From Burkholderia dolosa (GTDB lineage Bacteria; Pseudomonadota; Gammaproteobacteria; Burkholderiales; Burkholderiaceae), in contig NZ_CABVPR010000029.1 of the NCBI RefSeq assembly GCF_902499135.1, forward strand, positions 1-64,000: a stretch of DNA of 64,000 nt, written 5' to 3'. Below are positions 35,691 to 45,205 of this stretch, piece by piece. Position 1 is the stretch's first letter; each line of letters opens with the position of its first letter. The translations under genes were made by a program, and so were the position numbers. A model generated the notes under the pieces. That model searched no databases. It was not told where the DNA came from and saw only the letters and a list, made by a program, of their open reading frames with translations.

Positions 35691-36755
35691 TTACGCGCGC
35701 TGCAGTTCGAACGGAAACGTCGCGCGGCCGATCTCGACACCCTGCGTGTTGAGCATCCGCGGCCGGTGGAACGCGGCGAGCTGCGCGCGCTGCGCGGCGG
35801 TGCCGATCTGCAAGCGTTCGAGGATCTCGCTGACGATCATGTACAGCACGTCGATATTGCCGTCCTCGATCTTCACCGAAATGCCGAGCGCGCCGCGGGC
35901 GCCGAGTTCGCGCGTACGCGTCGACGCGCGCACGCCGATGCCGTAGCACGCATCGGCGCCGAGCTTGCCGACGACGTTGCCTTCGAACGCGCGCATCAGC
36001 ACCGTGCAGTAGCGTCCTTCTCCGGCAACGAGCTCCGGGTGCGCCGTCATCGCGCGATGAATGCGCGCGAGCGCACGCACGCGATCGGACACCGGCGCGC
36101 CGCCCGCGTCGACGGCGTCCGCGCCGTCGGCCAGCGACGCGTACAGGCGCGCGAGGCGATCCAGCGGGAACGCCGGCGTCGGCAGATTGCAGCCGTCGAT
36201 CGCCCAGTCGACTTCGTCGTCGCGCAGCCCGCACGCGTCGGCGACGACGTGCTTCACGCGCATCTGCATCGGATGATCGGGCAAGTGGTAGTCGGCGACC
36301 GCGGCGCCGATCGCGCGCGCGCCGCCGAGCATCCCGACGTGCTTGCCCGAACAGTTGCTGCATACGCCGGTCGGCGTGTAGTCGCGCTTGATCCACGCGC
36401 GGTACACCGCGTCGGACAACGGCGGATGGCCGCCGCAGCGCAGATCCGACTCGTGCGCATCGACCTTGGCGAGCATCGCGCGCGTACGTTCGATGTGCCG
36501 GTCCTCGCTGCTGTGCGACGCGCACATCAATGCGATGTCCGCGTCGTCGAAGCCGAACCGCTCCGGCGCACCGGTCTCGATCACCGACAACGCCTGCGCG
36601 GGTTTCGCGGCCGAGCGCGCGAGCGTCGTCCGGAACGGATCGCCGAGCCGATACAGCAGCGTGCCGCGGGCGTCCACCACCGCGACGTGTGCGGTGTGCG
36701 TGTTCTCGATTGCGTTGCCGCGGTATGTCGTGACCGCTGCGCGTCCGGTATCCAT
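35691..36755 (-). CDS. L-asparaginase, Rhizobium etli type (class 3)
   Basis: 354 residues of the AnsA/ReAV family, unrelated to bacterial type I/II asparaginases. The Ser-Lys pairs lie in ARSAAKPAQ (about S48-K51) and the conserved MCASHSSE block; CSNCSGKHVGML supplies the zinc-binding cysteine and lysine seen in R. etli ReAV, with a later cysteine in IDGCNLPTPAFP. Converts asparagine to aspartate and ammonia, feeding AspA. Convergent with the LysR gene. No signal peptide, so cytoplasmic. Confidence 0.92.
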   Translation of the reverse strand: MDTGRAAVTTYRGNAIENTHTAHVAVVDARGTLLYRLGDPFRTTLARSAAKPAQALSVIETGAPERFGFDDADIALMCASHSSEDRHIERTRAMLAKVDAHESDLRCGGHPPLSDAVYRAWIKRDYTPTGVCSNCSGKHVGMLGGARAIGAAVADYHLPDHPMQMRVKHVVADACGLRDDEVDWAIDGCNLPTPAFPLDRLARLYASLADGADAVDAGGAPVSDRVRALARIHRAMTAHPELVAGEGRYCTVLMRAFEGNVVGKLGADACYGIGVRASTRTRELGARGALGISVKIEDGNIDVLYMIVSEILERLQIGTAAQRAQLAAFHRPRMLNTQGVEIGRATFPFELQRA

Positions 36756-36973
36756 CGTGTGCCGTCTCCTTCATTTGCGGGCCTGGTGTGCGCGGCCCGT
36801 CCCGCCGGGTACGGAGTGTAGCGACTCGCTTGCACGTCGAGCGCGGTGGACGATGAAAAGCCGTGTTGCATGCGGCGCAAAACCGGCTCGGCGCCCGGTG
36901 CGTCGGTCACGCCCGATCGGTGACGACGATGCGACGCAAACGTCCGGTTTTCACCGCCCCCGCCCGTCGAGCG

Positions 36974-38008
36974 TCACGCCGACGGCGACGCTTCCAGCGC
37001 GAGCAGCGCGAACGTCGCGAGCCAGTGCTCGCCCATGTAGTCGCCGGCCACGTGCGCGAGCGCGGATGCGAGGTGCCGGCCGGCCGCGTCGAGCAGCTTC
37101 GCGCGCCGCGCGTCGCCTTCCGGCAGCGCCGTCGCGAGCGAGCGCTGGCACCACGCGCGGCTCAGGTTCAGGCCGTCGAGATGCGCGATCTTGCCGTCGC
37201 TGCGGTCGCTGACCGTCGCGGGCTCGAACAGCGTCGCCGGCTCGCCGCGCGCGAGATCCGGCAGAAAGCGCGCGAACCAGCCGTCGAACTCGGCCGCCGG
37301 CAGCACGCGCCGCATCAGCTCCGCTTCCATCAGCGCCGGCGACAGGAACTCGTCGCCCGACGGTTCCCATGCCTGGCACGCGACGTCGTTCAGATGCCAG
37401 CGCTTCGCGGTATCGACGATCAGCGCCGCGAGGCCGTCGCGCCGCGTCGCGCGCGCGAAGTCGAGCGTGAGCGCAAGCGCGAACGCGGTGTTGAAATGCG
37501 TGCCGACGCGCAGCGGATACGTCGCTTTCGGCAGGAACGCCTCGAAGCGCGCGACGAAGAGGTCGGTGAGCGGCGTCATCGTCTTCGCCCAGCGCGCGGC
37601 CTGCGGCAGCACGCCCTTCAGCGCCAGCCGCTCGAGCTGTTCGGACAGCGCGAGCAGCCACGCCCAGCCGTACGGCCGCTCGAAGCCGGCGTTGTGCGGC
37701 AGCGCGAGATACGCACGCTCGCCGGCGACGTTCGCGTCGGTGAAGTGCGCATCGACGACGGCAACGATGCGCTCCGCTTCCGGCAGCGCCGGATAGCGCT
37801 CGAGCACGCGCAGCACGAGCCAGTAGCCGTGCACGCACGAGTGCCAGTCGTAGCTGCCGTAGAAGATCGGATGCAGCGCGCGCGGCCCCTGCACGTCGTG
37901 CGGGCCTTCGAGCGCATGCGTGAGCTTGTTCGGATATTCGCGGGTCAAGTGCGCAAGCGCGAGCGACGCGAATTTCGATGCGAGTTCGGGTGTCAGGCGG
38001 TCGGTCAT
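36974..38008 (-). CDS. DUF2891-family protein
   Basis: 344 residues, soluble. The family shows PIFYGSYDWHSCVHGYWLVLR (a WHSCVHG block with a cysteine and histidines), FERPYGWAWLLAL, then DGLNLSRAWC and HVAGDYMGEHWLATFALLAL. The repeated helical pairs rich in W, H and Y look like an alpha/alpha barrel as in glycoside-processing enzymes, but no reaction is known. It is 10 bp after the DUF979 gene, so it works with that permease pair. Confidence 0.9.
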   Translation of the reverse strand: MTDRLTPELASKFASLALAHLTREYPNKLTHALEGPHDVQGPRALHPIFYGSYDWHSCVHGYWLVLRVLERYPALPEAERIVAVVDAHFTDANVAGERAYLALPHNAGFERPYGWAWLLALSEQLERLALKGVLPQAARWAKTMTPLTDLFVARFEAFLPKATYPLRVGTHFNTAFALALTLDFARATRRDGLAALIVDTAKRWHLNDVACQAWEPSGDEFLSPALMEAELMRRVLPAAEFDGWFARFLPDLARGEPATLFEPATVSDRSDGKIAHLDGLNLSRAWCQRSLATALPEGDARRAKLLDAAGRHLASALAHVAGDYMGEHWLATFALLALEASPSA

Positions 38009-38018
38009 AAGCGTCTCG

Positions 38019-38969
38019 TCAGAAGCGGAATACGAACGCGTACATCAGCAGCGTGTTCACGGCCAGCAGCAAGACGGCGGTCGGCCATTGCGCCTTGATC
38101 ACGCCGTTCTTGTCCTTCAGTTCGAGCAGCGCAGCGGGCACGACGTTGAAGTTCGCGGCCATCGGCGTCATCAGCGTACCGCAGAAGCCGCTCAGCATCC
38201 CGATCGCGCCGACGATCGCCGGATTGCCGTGGAACTGATGGACGAGCAGCGGCAGGCCGATGCCGGCCGTCATGACCGGGAACGCGGCAAAGCCGTTGCC
38301 CATGATCATCGTGAACAGCGCCATGCCGATCGTGTAGGCCGCGACGACCGCGAACGGCGAATCGATCGGCACCCAGTCCTTCACGAGCCCCGACACGACG
38401 CCGCCGACGCCCGCGATCGCGAACAGCGCGCCGAGCGCCGCGAGCATCTGCGGCAGGATCGCGGCCCAGCCGACCGCATCCATCGTGTGGCGTGCCTCCT
38501 TCAGCGCATGAACGGGCGCATCGCGCAGCGTCGCGAGCGCGACCGCGAACGCGACGAGCGTGCCGAGCACGAGCGAGATCAGCGTCACGCTCTTCGCATC
38601 GACGAACGGCACGTGCTTCAGCGCGAACGTGCCGATCAGCGTGACGAACGGAATCAGCAGCGCGGGCAGGAACAGCCGGTTGCCGAAACGCCGCGCGCTC
38701 GCTTCGCGCCGCGCGGCGGCCGCCTCCCCTGCTTCGTCGGATTTGCCGCGGCCGAGCTTGCCCGAACCGGCGATCAGCGCGAGTGCGATCGCGAGGCATC
38801 CGGTCACGAAATGCGGCAGCCGCGCGCCGAACAGAAACGTGACCGCGTAGATCGCCCAGAACGCGCCGTTGACGACGCGGCGCGGATTCGTGCGATCGAC
38901 CAGGTTGAACCACGCGAACGCGGCGAACATCAGGCCGGCGAGCGTGTACAGCGATTCGAGGCCGATCAT
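38019..38969 (-). CDS. DUF979-family membrane protein (permease partner)
   Basis: 316 residues with about nine membrane segments. The ATG at 38969 overlaps the DUF969 stop (ATGA, 38966-38969). Conserved polar loops: MIMGNGFAAFPVMTAGIGLP and GFCGTLMTPMAANFNVVPAALLE, the latter like the substrate loop of ion-transporter-superfamily carriers. In other bacteria the DUF969/DUF979 pair accompanies pyroglutamyl peptidase; here the third gene is DUF2891. Confidence 0.92.
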   Translation of the reverse strand: MIGLESLYTLAGLMFAAFAWFNLVDRTNPRRVVNGAFWAIYAVTFLFGARLPHFVTGCLAIALALIAGSGKLGRGKSDEAGEAAAARREASARRFGNRLFLPALLIPFVTLIGTFALKHVPFVDAKSVTLISLVLGTLVAFAVALATLRDAPVHALKEARHTMDAVGWAAILPQMLAALGALFAIAGVGGVVSGLVKDWVPIDSPFAVVAAYTIGMALFTMIMGNGFAAFPVMTAGIGLPLLVHQFHGNPAIVGAIGMLSGFCGTLMTPMAANFNVVPAALLELKDKNGVIKAQWPTAVLLLAVNTLLMYAFVFRF

Positions 38970-39655
38970 CGCGCGCCCTCCCGCCCGAATGCCGCGATGC
39001 CGCGCGACAGCCGATGATCGAGCAGCGCGAGCCGCGTGCAGTGGATCAGCAGCGCGGCGATCGCGGTCGGGATCGCCCACACCGACAGATGCAGCGGCTC
39101 GACGACGATCCCGTTCTGCTCGAGAAAACCCTTGATCAGCAGGATCGACTGGATCGCGATGAAGATGTCCTCGCCGAAGAACACGGCGACGTTGTCGGCC
39201 GCCGACGCGTGCGCGCGGATCTGCTGGCGCACCGACTCGGGCAGTTCGCCGTGCCGGCCGACGGCCGCCGCTTCGGCCATCGGCGCGATCAGCGGACGCA
39301 CCATCTGCGCGTGCCCGCCGAGCGACGTGAGGCCGAGCGCGGCCGTCACCTGACGCAGCACGAAGTACAGCATCAGCACGCGGCCGGTGGTGGCCGCATG
39401 CACGCGCGAGATCATCCGCTTCGCCTGCTCCTTGAGCCCGTTGCGCTCGAGCAGTGCGATCACGGGCAGCGTCAGCCAGATGAGTCCCATGTAGCGGTTG
39501 TCGGTGAACGCCTTGCCGAACGCGCTGACGATGTCGACGAGATTCAGCCCGCCCGCGAGCCCGGTTGCGAGCCCCGCGATCGTCACCACCAGCAGCGCGT
39601 TGAAGCGCAGCGCAAAGCCGATCACGACGATCGGCACCCCAATCAGCACCAGCAT
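38966..39655 (-). CDS. DUF969-family membrane protein (permease partner)
   Basis: 229 residues, about six membrane segments. Starts at the ATG at 39655, with a very strong AAGGAGGAGCA ribosome site. Conserved: DNRYMGLIWLTLPVIALLERNGL, SLGGHAQMVRPLIAPMAEAAA and DNVAVFFGEDIFIA. Overlaps DUF979 by 4 bases; the two probably make one carrier. Confidence 0.92.
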   Translation of the reverse strand: MLVLIGVPIVVIGFALRFNALLVVTIAGLATGLAGGLNLVDIVSAFGKAFTDNRYMGLIWLTLPVIALLERNGLKEQAKRMISRVHAATTGRVLMLYFVLRQVTAALGLTSLGGHAQMVRPLIAPMAEAAAVGRHGELPESVRQQIRAHASAADNVAVFFGEDIFIAIQSILLIKGFLEQNGIVVEPLHLSVWAIPTAIAALLIHCTRLALLDHRLSRGIAAFGREGAR

Positions 39656-39981
39656 TGCTCCTCCTTGTGTCGGATCCGCGACGCGATCGCCGCGCGCCGC
39701 CTGCCCGGTCTCGACCGGATTCAGACGGCGAAATCTAACACGAGACTTTATCGATAAAAAGTCGACAAATTGAGGCTCCGGGTAAACGTTGAAGCGCAGG
39801 CGGCCGGACGGATCGTGCGGCGAATCGGGGACGGACAATCGCGCAACGGCGGGCGGCGCCGGTCGTTCTGCGCGCATCGGGCGCGCGTTCGCCGAACTGG
39901 CGCGGCGCGACCGCCGTCGGTGGCACGCCGCCGGTGCGCCGACTAAACTGGAAAGCACCGTGGACGTTCGGGAGAGCCGCC
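39656..39981. other. Intergenic region upstream of DUF969
   Basis: 326 bases. The segment 39737-39775 is AT-rich (around GACTTTATCGATAAAAAGTCG, a 19-base near-palindrome with arms CTTTATCG and CGATAAAAAG) and is the likely promoter/operator of the permease operon. Otherwise GC-rich and featureless. Confidence 0.5.
39746..39763. promoter_or_regulatory. AT-rich dyad upstream of the DUF969/DUF979/DUF2891 operon
   Basis: A palindromic core TTTATCGATAAA lies within GACTTTATCGATAAAAAGTC, about 95 bp before the DUF969 start. It has the look of a GntR- or MarR-type operator. Confidence 0.5.
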
Positions 39982-40206
39982 ATGATTGACGTATTCCAGA
40001 CCATCGGCAGCCGCGCGTTCTCCGCTCATCTGGCGAAGGACGGGATGGTGACGCTGATGGAGCAGCAGCACGAAGTGGACCGCGTGACGCTCGCGACCGC
40101 CTATGCCGCGCTCGTCGAGGGCGCGGAGCAGGAAGCCGATCTGCGCGACGCGACGGTCGAAGGGATGATGCGCGCGCTGATTCAGGGGTACGCGCGCACT
40201 CATTGA
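39982..40206 (+). CDS. Small conserved-looking hypothetical protein
   Basis: 74 residues starting MIDVFQTIGSRAFSAHLAKDG, with GGAGAGCC before the ATG. The sequence is amphipathic, acidic (VEGAEQEADLRDATVEGMM) and protein-like, with Burkholderia codon use. No motif. Possibly a small cytoplasmic helical protein; function unknown. Confidence 0.6.
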   Translation: MIDVFQTIGSRAFSAHLAKDGMVTLMEQQHEVDRVTLATAYAALVEGAEQEADLRDATVEGMMRALIQGYARTH

Positions 40207-40817
40207 CCGCGCGGTGTGCTCGTACGTCGGCAGCCGGCCGGCGTTCGCGGGGTCGGCGGGTCGGCGGGTCGACGCGTCAGCGCGAGCAACAGCATCGCGT
40301 GATGCTGTCGCCGGCGCAGCAACCGCGCGCGGCGCCGGCGTTCATCGCGCACCGTATTCGGCTGGAGCATTCAGCTGAACGAAGACGCGCGATGAACGAC
40401 GCGTGCACGCTTTCACGACGTCCTGGCGAAGACCGCATTCGTCGTTCGCGATCGACAGTGACTTGCGCGCGTGCGCGTGTCGGACGCGCACCGCGTTTCC
40501 CGTGGCCCGAAGCGAAAACGGCCTGTGCATGCGTCGCCGTCAACCTGCTGCCATACAGTCGCGTCGCCGTGCACGCGGCCCGTCCGCGCTATTGATGCAT
40601 CGAACGTCGTGCAGCCATAGAGGAAACGCACTGAAACCGCGCAATACGCGATTTTTCGATTGCCGTCGCTTGCGCTGCATGACAGCATGCGGAGCGTCGC
40701 CAGCGAAGCGAACGCCGTGCCGCGCGGCCGCCGATGCGGTGGGCGGCACCGGCCCCGAAGCGCGCTCCACGAACCCGGCCGACACCACTATTGCGAACTG
40801 ACCGGAGAATCCCGCTC
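40207..40817. other. Long gap upstream of the CheB/WspF-like gene
   Basis: 611 bases with no credible gene on either strand. It starts with short GGTCGGCGGGTCGGC-type repeats. In a standard wsp cluster wspE would occupy this place, but no kinase sequence is visible. Confidence 0.5.
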
Positions 40818-41822
40818 GTGAACATCGGCATCGTCAACGACCTCCCGCTTGCCGTCGAGGCGATGCGCCGCGCGCTCGCGCAGCGCCCCGAGCATCGCGT
40901 GCTGTGGGTCGCGACCGACGGCGCGCAGGCCGTCGAGCTGTGCGCCGCGCAACCGCCCGACGTCGTGCTGATGGATCTGATCATGCCGAAATGCGACGGA
41001 ATCGAAGCGACGCGGCGGATCATGCGCTCCGCGCGCCCGTGCGCGATCCTCGTCGTCACGAGCTGCATCGGCGCGAACGCGTGGCGCGTGTTCGAAGCGA
41101 TGGGCGCCGGCGCGCTCGACGCGGTCGACACGCCGCGGCTCGGCGAACGCGCCGCCGGCGACACGGCGCGACTGCTGCTCGAGAAGATCGACCGGATCGG
41201 CCGGCTGCTCGACGCACCCGGCACCGCGTGCGACCGCGTCGCGGCCGCGCATGCGCGCAGCGAGCCGCTGATCGCGATCGGCGCATCGGCCGGCGGCCCC
41301 GGCGCGCTCGCGTCGATCCTCGGCGGGCTGCCGGCCGATTTCGACGCGCCGATCGTGATCGTGCAGCACGTCGACCGCGCATTCGCCGAAAGGATGGCGC
41401 AATGGCTCGACGGGTACACGCCGCTCGCCGTGCGCGTCGCGCGCGAAGGCGATCGCCCGCAGCCGCGCGTCGCGCTGCTCGCCGCGACCGACGACCATCT
41501 GCGCATCACGCGCGCAGGCTCGCTCGAATACACGCGCGAGCCGGCCGCGACGCCGTACCGGCCGTCGGTCGACGTGTTCTTCAACAGCATTGCCGAACAC
41601 TGGCCGGGCCGCGCGATCGGCGTGCTGCTCACCGGCATGGGACGCGACGGCGCGATCGGCCTGAAGGCGCTGCGGATGAAGGGCTGTCACACGATCGCGC
41701 AGGACGAGGCGACGAGCGCCGTATACGGAATGCCGAAAGCCGCCGCGACGCTCGGCGCCGCACGCGCGATCCTGCCGCTCGGACGCATCGCGGGCGAACT
41801 GGCGACGCTCGCGCGGATCTGA
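40818..41822 (+). CDS. cheB: CheB/WspF-type receiver-methylesterase
   Basis: 334 residues, GTG start at 40818 (VNIGIVNDLPLAVEAMRRAL, the usual WspF opening). Receiver with D53 in LMDLIMPKCDG; the methylesterase domain shows GASAGGPGAL (catalytic serine), VQHVDRAFAERMAQWL (histidine) and LLTGMGRDGAIGL (aspartate). CheB removes methyl groups from chemoreceptors; WspF does so for WspA and restrains WspR. It is 29 bp from the diguanylate cyclase gene. No receptor, CheR, CheW or CheA gene adjoins it. Confidence 0.9.
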   Translation: MNIGIVNDLPLAVEAMRRALAQRPEHRVLWVATDGAQAVELCAAQPPDVVLMDLIMPKCDGIEATRRIMRSARPCAILVVTSCIGANAWRVFEAMGAGALDAVDTPRLGERAAGDTARLLLEKIDRIGRLLDAPGTACDRVAAAHARSEPLIAIGASAGGPGALASILGGLPADFDAPIVIVQHVDRAFAERMAQWLDGYTPLAVRVAREGDRPQPRVALLAATDDHLRITRAGSLEYTREPAATPYRPSVDVFFNSIAEHWPGRAIGVLLTGMGRDGAIGLKALRMKGCHTIAQDEATSAVYGMPKAAATLGAARAILPLGRIAGELATLARI

Positions 41823-41851
41823 CCGGTGACTTCCCGCAATCCGCATCGATC

Positions 41852-42943
41852 ATGACGAGCGACCCGACACGTCCGCCAGCCGGCACCCGACCCACGTTCG
41901 ACGTGGCGCATGCGTCGCGCACGTCGCTCGCCGACGCGCCCGCGATGGTGCTGCTGGTCGACGATCAGACGATCGTCGCCGAGGCCGTGCGTCGCGCACT
42001 CGTCGACGAAGCCGGCATCGACTTCCACTACTGTCCGCATGCGGACGAAGCGATGGCCGTCGCGCTCGACACGCGGCCGACCGTGATCCTGCAGGACCTC
42101 GTGATGCCCGGCATCGACGGGCTGACGCTCGTGAGCGCATATCGCGCGAATGCGGCGACGCGCGACGTGCCGATCATCGTGCTGTCGACGCACGACGAGC
42201 CGGCGATCAAGCGCGCCGCGTTCGCGGCCGGCGCGAACGACTATCTGGTGAAGCTGCCCGACCGCATCGAGCTCGTCGCGCGGATCCGCTATCACTCGCG
42301 CTCGTATCTGAACCTGCTGCAGCGCGACGAAGCGTATCGCGCGCTGCGGCAGTCGCAGCAGCAGCTGCTCGAAGCGAATCTCGAACTGCGGCGGCTCACG
42401 CATTCCGACGGCCTCACCGGCCTGTCCAACCGCCGCTATCTCGACGAGTATCTGGCCGCCGAATGGCGGCGCGGCTCACGCGAGCGCGGCGAGCTGGCGC
42501 TGCTGATGATCGACGTCGACAACTTCAAGCAGTACAACGACACGTACGGCCACGTGGCCGGCGACGGCTTGCTCAGGCAGATTGCCGCGACGCTCGAGCG
42601 CTGTGTCGGGCGATCCGGCGCGCTCGCCGCGCGCTTCGGCGGCGAGGAATTCGCGGTCGTGATGCCTGCGTCGTCGGCGAGCGCCGCGCGGCTTCTCGCG
42701 GAGAAAATCCGCCTCGCGGTCGAAGCGCTGCGGCTCGAGCATGCGCATGCGTCGCCGGGCCGCTACGTGACGGTCAGCATCGGCGGCGCGAGCATCGTGC
42801 CGACGCCCGACGTGCCGCCGACCGCACTGATCGAAGCGGCCGATCGCGCGCTGTATCGCGCGAAGCATGAAGGCAAGAACCGTGTGGACATCGATGCGGC
42901 GCCGGCGCTGCCGCGCGGCGACGCGCCCGGCGGTTCCGTGTGA
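41852..42943 (+). CDS. wspR: WspR-type receiver-diguanylate cyclase
   Basis: 363 residues. Receiver about 32-150 with D82 in ILQDLVMPGIDG; a helical stalk (QRDEAYRALRQSQQQLLEAN); GGDEF domain about 185-345 with active site GGEEF (263-267). It makes c-di-GMP when phosphorylated. The position of the inhibitory I-site, five residues before GGEEF, reads RSGA (254-257) instead of R-x-x-D, so product inhibition may be lost. Coupled to the CheB-like gene. Confidence 0.93.
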   Translation: MTSDPTRPPAGTRPTFDVAHASRTSLADAPAMVLLVDDQTIVAEAVRRALVDEAGIDFHYCPHADEAMAVALDTRPTVILQDLVMPGIDGLTLVSAYRANAATRDVPIIVLSTHDEPAIKRAAFAAGANDYLVKLPDRIELVARIRYHSRSYLNLLQRDEAYRALRQSQQQLLEANLELRRLTHSDGLTGLSNRRYLDEYLAAEWRRGSRERGELALLMIDVDNFKQYNDTYGHVAGDGLLRQIAATLERCVGRSGALAARFGGEEFAVVMPASSASAARLLAEKIRLAVEALRLEHAHASPGRYVTVSIGGASIVPTPDVPPTALIEAADRALYRAKHEGKNRVDIDAAPALPRGDAPGGSV

Positions 42944-42958
42944 GCGCCGCGGCCGGGC

Positions 42959-45205
42959 TCATACCGCGACGAGCCGGCGTACGTAGTCGGCCGGCTCCAG
43001 CGGCTCGCCGAACAGATAGCCTTGCTGCATGTCGCAGCCGATCTGCTGCAGGAAACTCGATTGGGCAAGCGTCTCGACGCCTTCCGCGGTCACCTTCATC
43101 CCGAGCGAATGCGCCATCGCGACGACGGCCTGCGTGATCGCGACCGAGTCGCGATGATCGGGCACGCCCGACACGAACGAGCGGTCGACCTTCAGGTTGT
43201 GCAGCGGAAAGCGCTTCAGATACGCGAGCGACGAATAGCCGGTACCGAAATCGTCGACCGAGATCCGCACGTTCATCGCCGTCAGCGCTTCGAGCATCGG
43301 CAGCACGGTCGCCGTGTCGTTCATCAGCACGCCTTCGGTGATCTCGAGTTCGAGCGCCGACGGATCGAGCCGCGTCTGTGCGAGACAGCGGCGGACCGAT
43401 TCGACGAGCCCGTCGTGGAATTGCCGCGGCGACAGGTTGACGGCCAGCATCAGGTCGGGCGCGATCGTGCGGCGCCATTCGGCGACCTGCCGGCATGCGG
43501 TTTCGAGCACCCACTGGCCGATCGCGACGATGAGCCCCGTGTCTTCCGCGACCGGAATGAATTCGGCCGGCGACAGCGGCCCGAGCTCGGGGCTCGTCCA
43601 GCGCAGCAGCGCTTCCGCGCCGACCGTGCGGCCGCTGCGTGCGTCGACCACCGGCTGGTACGCGAGCCGCAGCATGTCCGACGACAGCGCGCGCCGCAGC
43701 GACTGCTCGATCGCGAAGCGGCGCTGCAGACGCAGGTTCAGCTGCGCGGTGAAGAACGTGAAGTGATGACGGCCGCGCTGCTTCGCGTCGTACATCGCCG
43801 AATCGGCGTTGCGCATCAGCGTGACCGCGTCTTCGCCGTCGCGCGGCGCGATGCTGATGCCGATCGATACGCCGAGCCAGTATTCGTTGTTCGCGATCGC
43901 GAACGGCTTGCCGATCGCGTCGATCACTTCGCGCGCGAGCACCGCGAGGCTCTCGGGATCGTCGCAGTCGTCGACGAGGATCACGAACTCGTCGCCGCCG
44001 ACGCGCGTCAGCGCGTGCCCGCCCGCGCACGCCGCGAGCCGCGACGCGACGCTGCGCAGCAGCGCGTCGCCCGCGTCGTGGCCGGCCGTGTCGTTGACCT
44101 TCTTGAAGCCGACGAGGTCGATGAACAGGATCGCGACCCGCGCCGGGCCGCCCGCCGACCCGCGCCCGTCGAACAGCTCGCGCATCCGGTCGGACAGCCA
44201 GCGGCGGTTGTAGAGGCCGGTGAGCGCATCGCGCGTCGCGAGATAGCGCAACTGCTGCTGCGCTTCGCGCACGGGCCCGATGTCGTTGAACGACACGAGC
44301 ACCGATTCGGCCTGCGTCTCGCCGGGCTTCACGATCGGCACCGCATTGCCGCGTACCCAGATCACGTCGCCGTCCGCGAGCCCGAAGCCGACCGTGTAGC
44401 CGAGCAGCGGCGCGGCCGTCGCGAGCGCACGCCGGCTCGGCCACTCGTCGGGCCGGATCGGCGTGCCGTCCTCGTGCAGCTTGCGCAGGATCACCGTCGA
44501 CAGCCGGCGGCCGACGAGTTCGCCGGTCACGCGCAGCATCCGGTTCGCGCTCGGATTGCTCGCGACCACGATGCCGTCGCGCGACACGACCAGAATGCCT
44601 TCATTGAGGCTGTTGACGACGAGACGGTGATGTTCCTCGCTGCGCGCGAGCTGGCTTGCGATGCGGTCCTGATGCACGGCGAGCCCGACGCTGTTGCCGA
44701 TATCGCGCAGCAGCCGGGTTTCCTCTTCGGTCGGCAGGCGCGGCGTGCCGTGATAGACGGCGAATGCGCCGAGCACGGTGCCCGTGTCGTCCTGCAGCGG
44801 CACCGACCAGCACGAGCGCAGACCGAACGGCAGCGCGAACGAACGATAGTCGGCCCACAGCGGATCGGTCGCGATGTCCTCGACGGCGACCATCCGCCGC
44901 TCGTACATCGCCGTGCCGCACGAGCCGGCAGCCGGCCCGATCGGCGCGCCGTCGATTGCGGCGCTGTAGGCGGCGGGCAGCGACGGTGCCGCGCCGACGC
45001 GCACGTGCAGGCCGTCGGCGTCGAGCAGCAGGATCGTGCACGATGCGCCGTCGCCGAGCAGCGCCTCGGCGCGCCGGCAAACCTCGACGAGCAGTTCAGG
45101 CAGCGGCGTGTTGCGCGTGATCAGCCGCAGCACGCTTTGCTCGGATGCGAGCACTTCCGCCGCGAGGCCAACGCTGTAGAGGGAACTGTGCGGTACGGTA
45201 TTCAA
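42959..45205 (-). CDS. GAF-PAS-GGDEF-EAL c-di-GMP signalling protein
   Basis: 748 residues, soluble. GAF about 35-190 (GSCGTAMYERRMVAVEDIATDPLW), PAS about 205-315 (LVVNSLNEGILVVSRDG), GGDEF about 330-490 with an intact RVGGDEF, EAL about 505-745 with GAEALLRW, the loop DDFGTGYSSL and KVDRSFV. Both catalytic cores look complete, so it could make or degrade c-di-GMP; no R-x-x-D I-site is seen. Convergent with wspR, 15 bp between stops. The GAF resembles those sensing small ligands. Confidence 0.95.
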   Translation of the reverse strand: MNTVPHSSLYSVGLAAEVLASEQSVLRLITRNTPLPELLVEVCRRAEALLGDGASCTILLLDADGLHVRVGAAPSLPAAYSAAIDGAPIGPAAGSCGTAMYERRMVAVEDIATDPLWADYRSFALPFGLRSCWSVPLQDDTGTVLGAFAVYHGTPRLPTEEETRLLRDIGNSVGLAVHQDRIASQLARSEEHHRLVVNSLNEGILVVSRDGIVVASNPSANRMLRVTGELVGRRLSTVILRKLHEDGTPIRPDEWPSRRALATAAPLLGYTVGFGLADGDVIWVRGNAVPIVKPGETQAESVLVSFNDIGPVREAQQQLRYLATRDALTGLYNRRWLSDRMRELFDGRGSAGGPARVAILFIDLVGFKKVNDTAGHDAGDALLRSVASRLAACAGGHALTRVGGDEFVILVDDCDDPESLAVLAREVIDAIGKPFAIANNEYWLGVSIGISIAPRDGEDAVTLMRNADSAMYDAKQRGRHHFTFFTAQLNLRLQRRFAIEQSLRRALSSDMLRLAYQPVVDARSGRTVGAEALLRWTSPELGPLSPAEFIPVAEDTGLIVAIGQWVLETACRQVAEWRRTIAPDLMLAVNLSPRQFHDGLVESVRRCLAQTRLDPSALELEITEGVLMNDTATVLPMLEALTAMNVRISVDDFGTGYSSLAYLKRFPLHNLKVDRSFVSGVPDHRDSVAITQAVVAMAHSLGMKVTAEGVETLAQSSFLQQIGCDMQQGYLFGEPLEPADYVRRLVAV

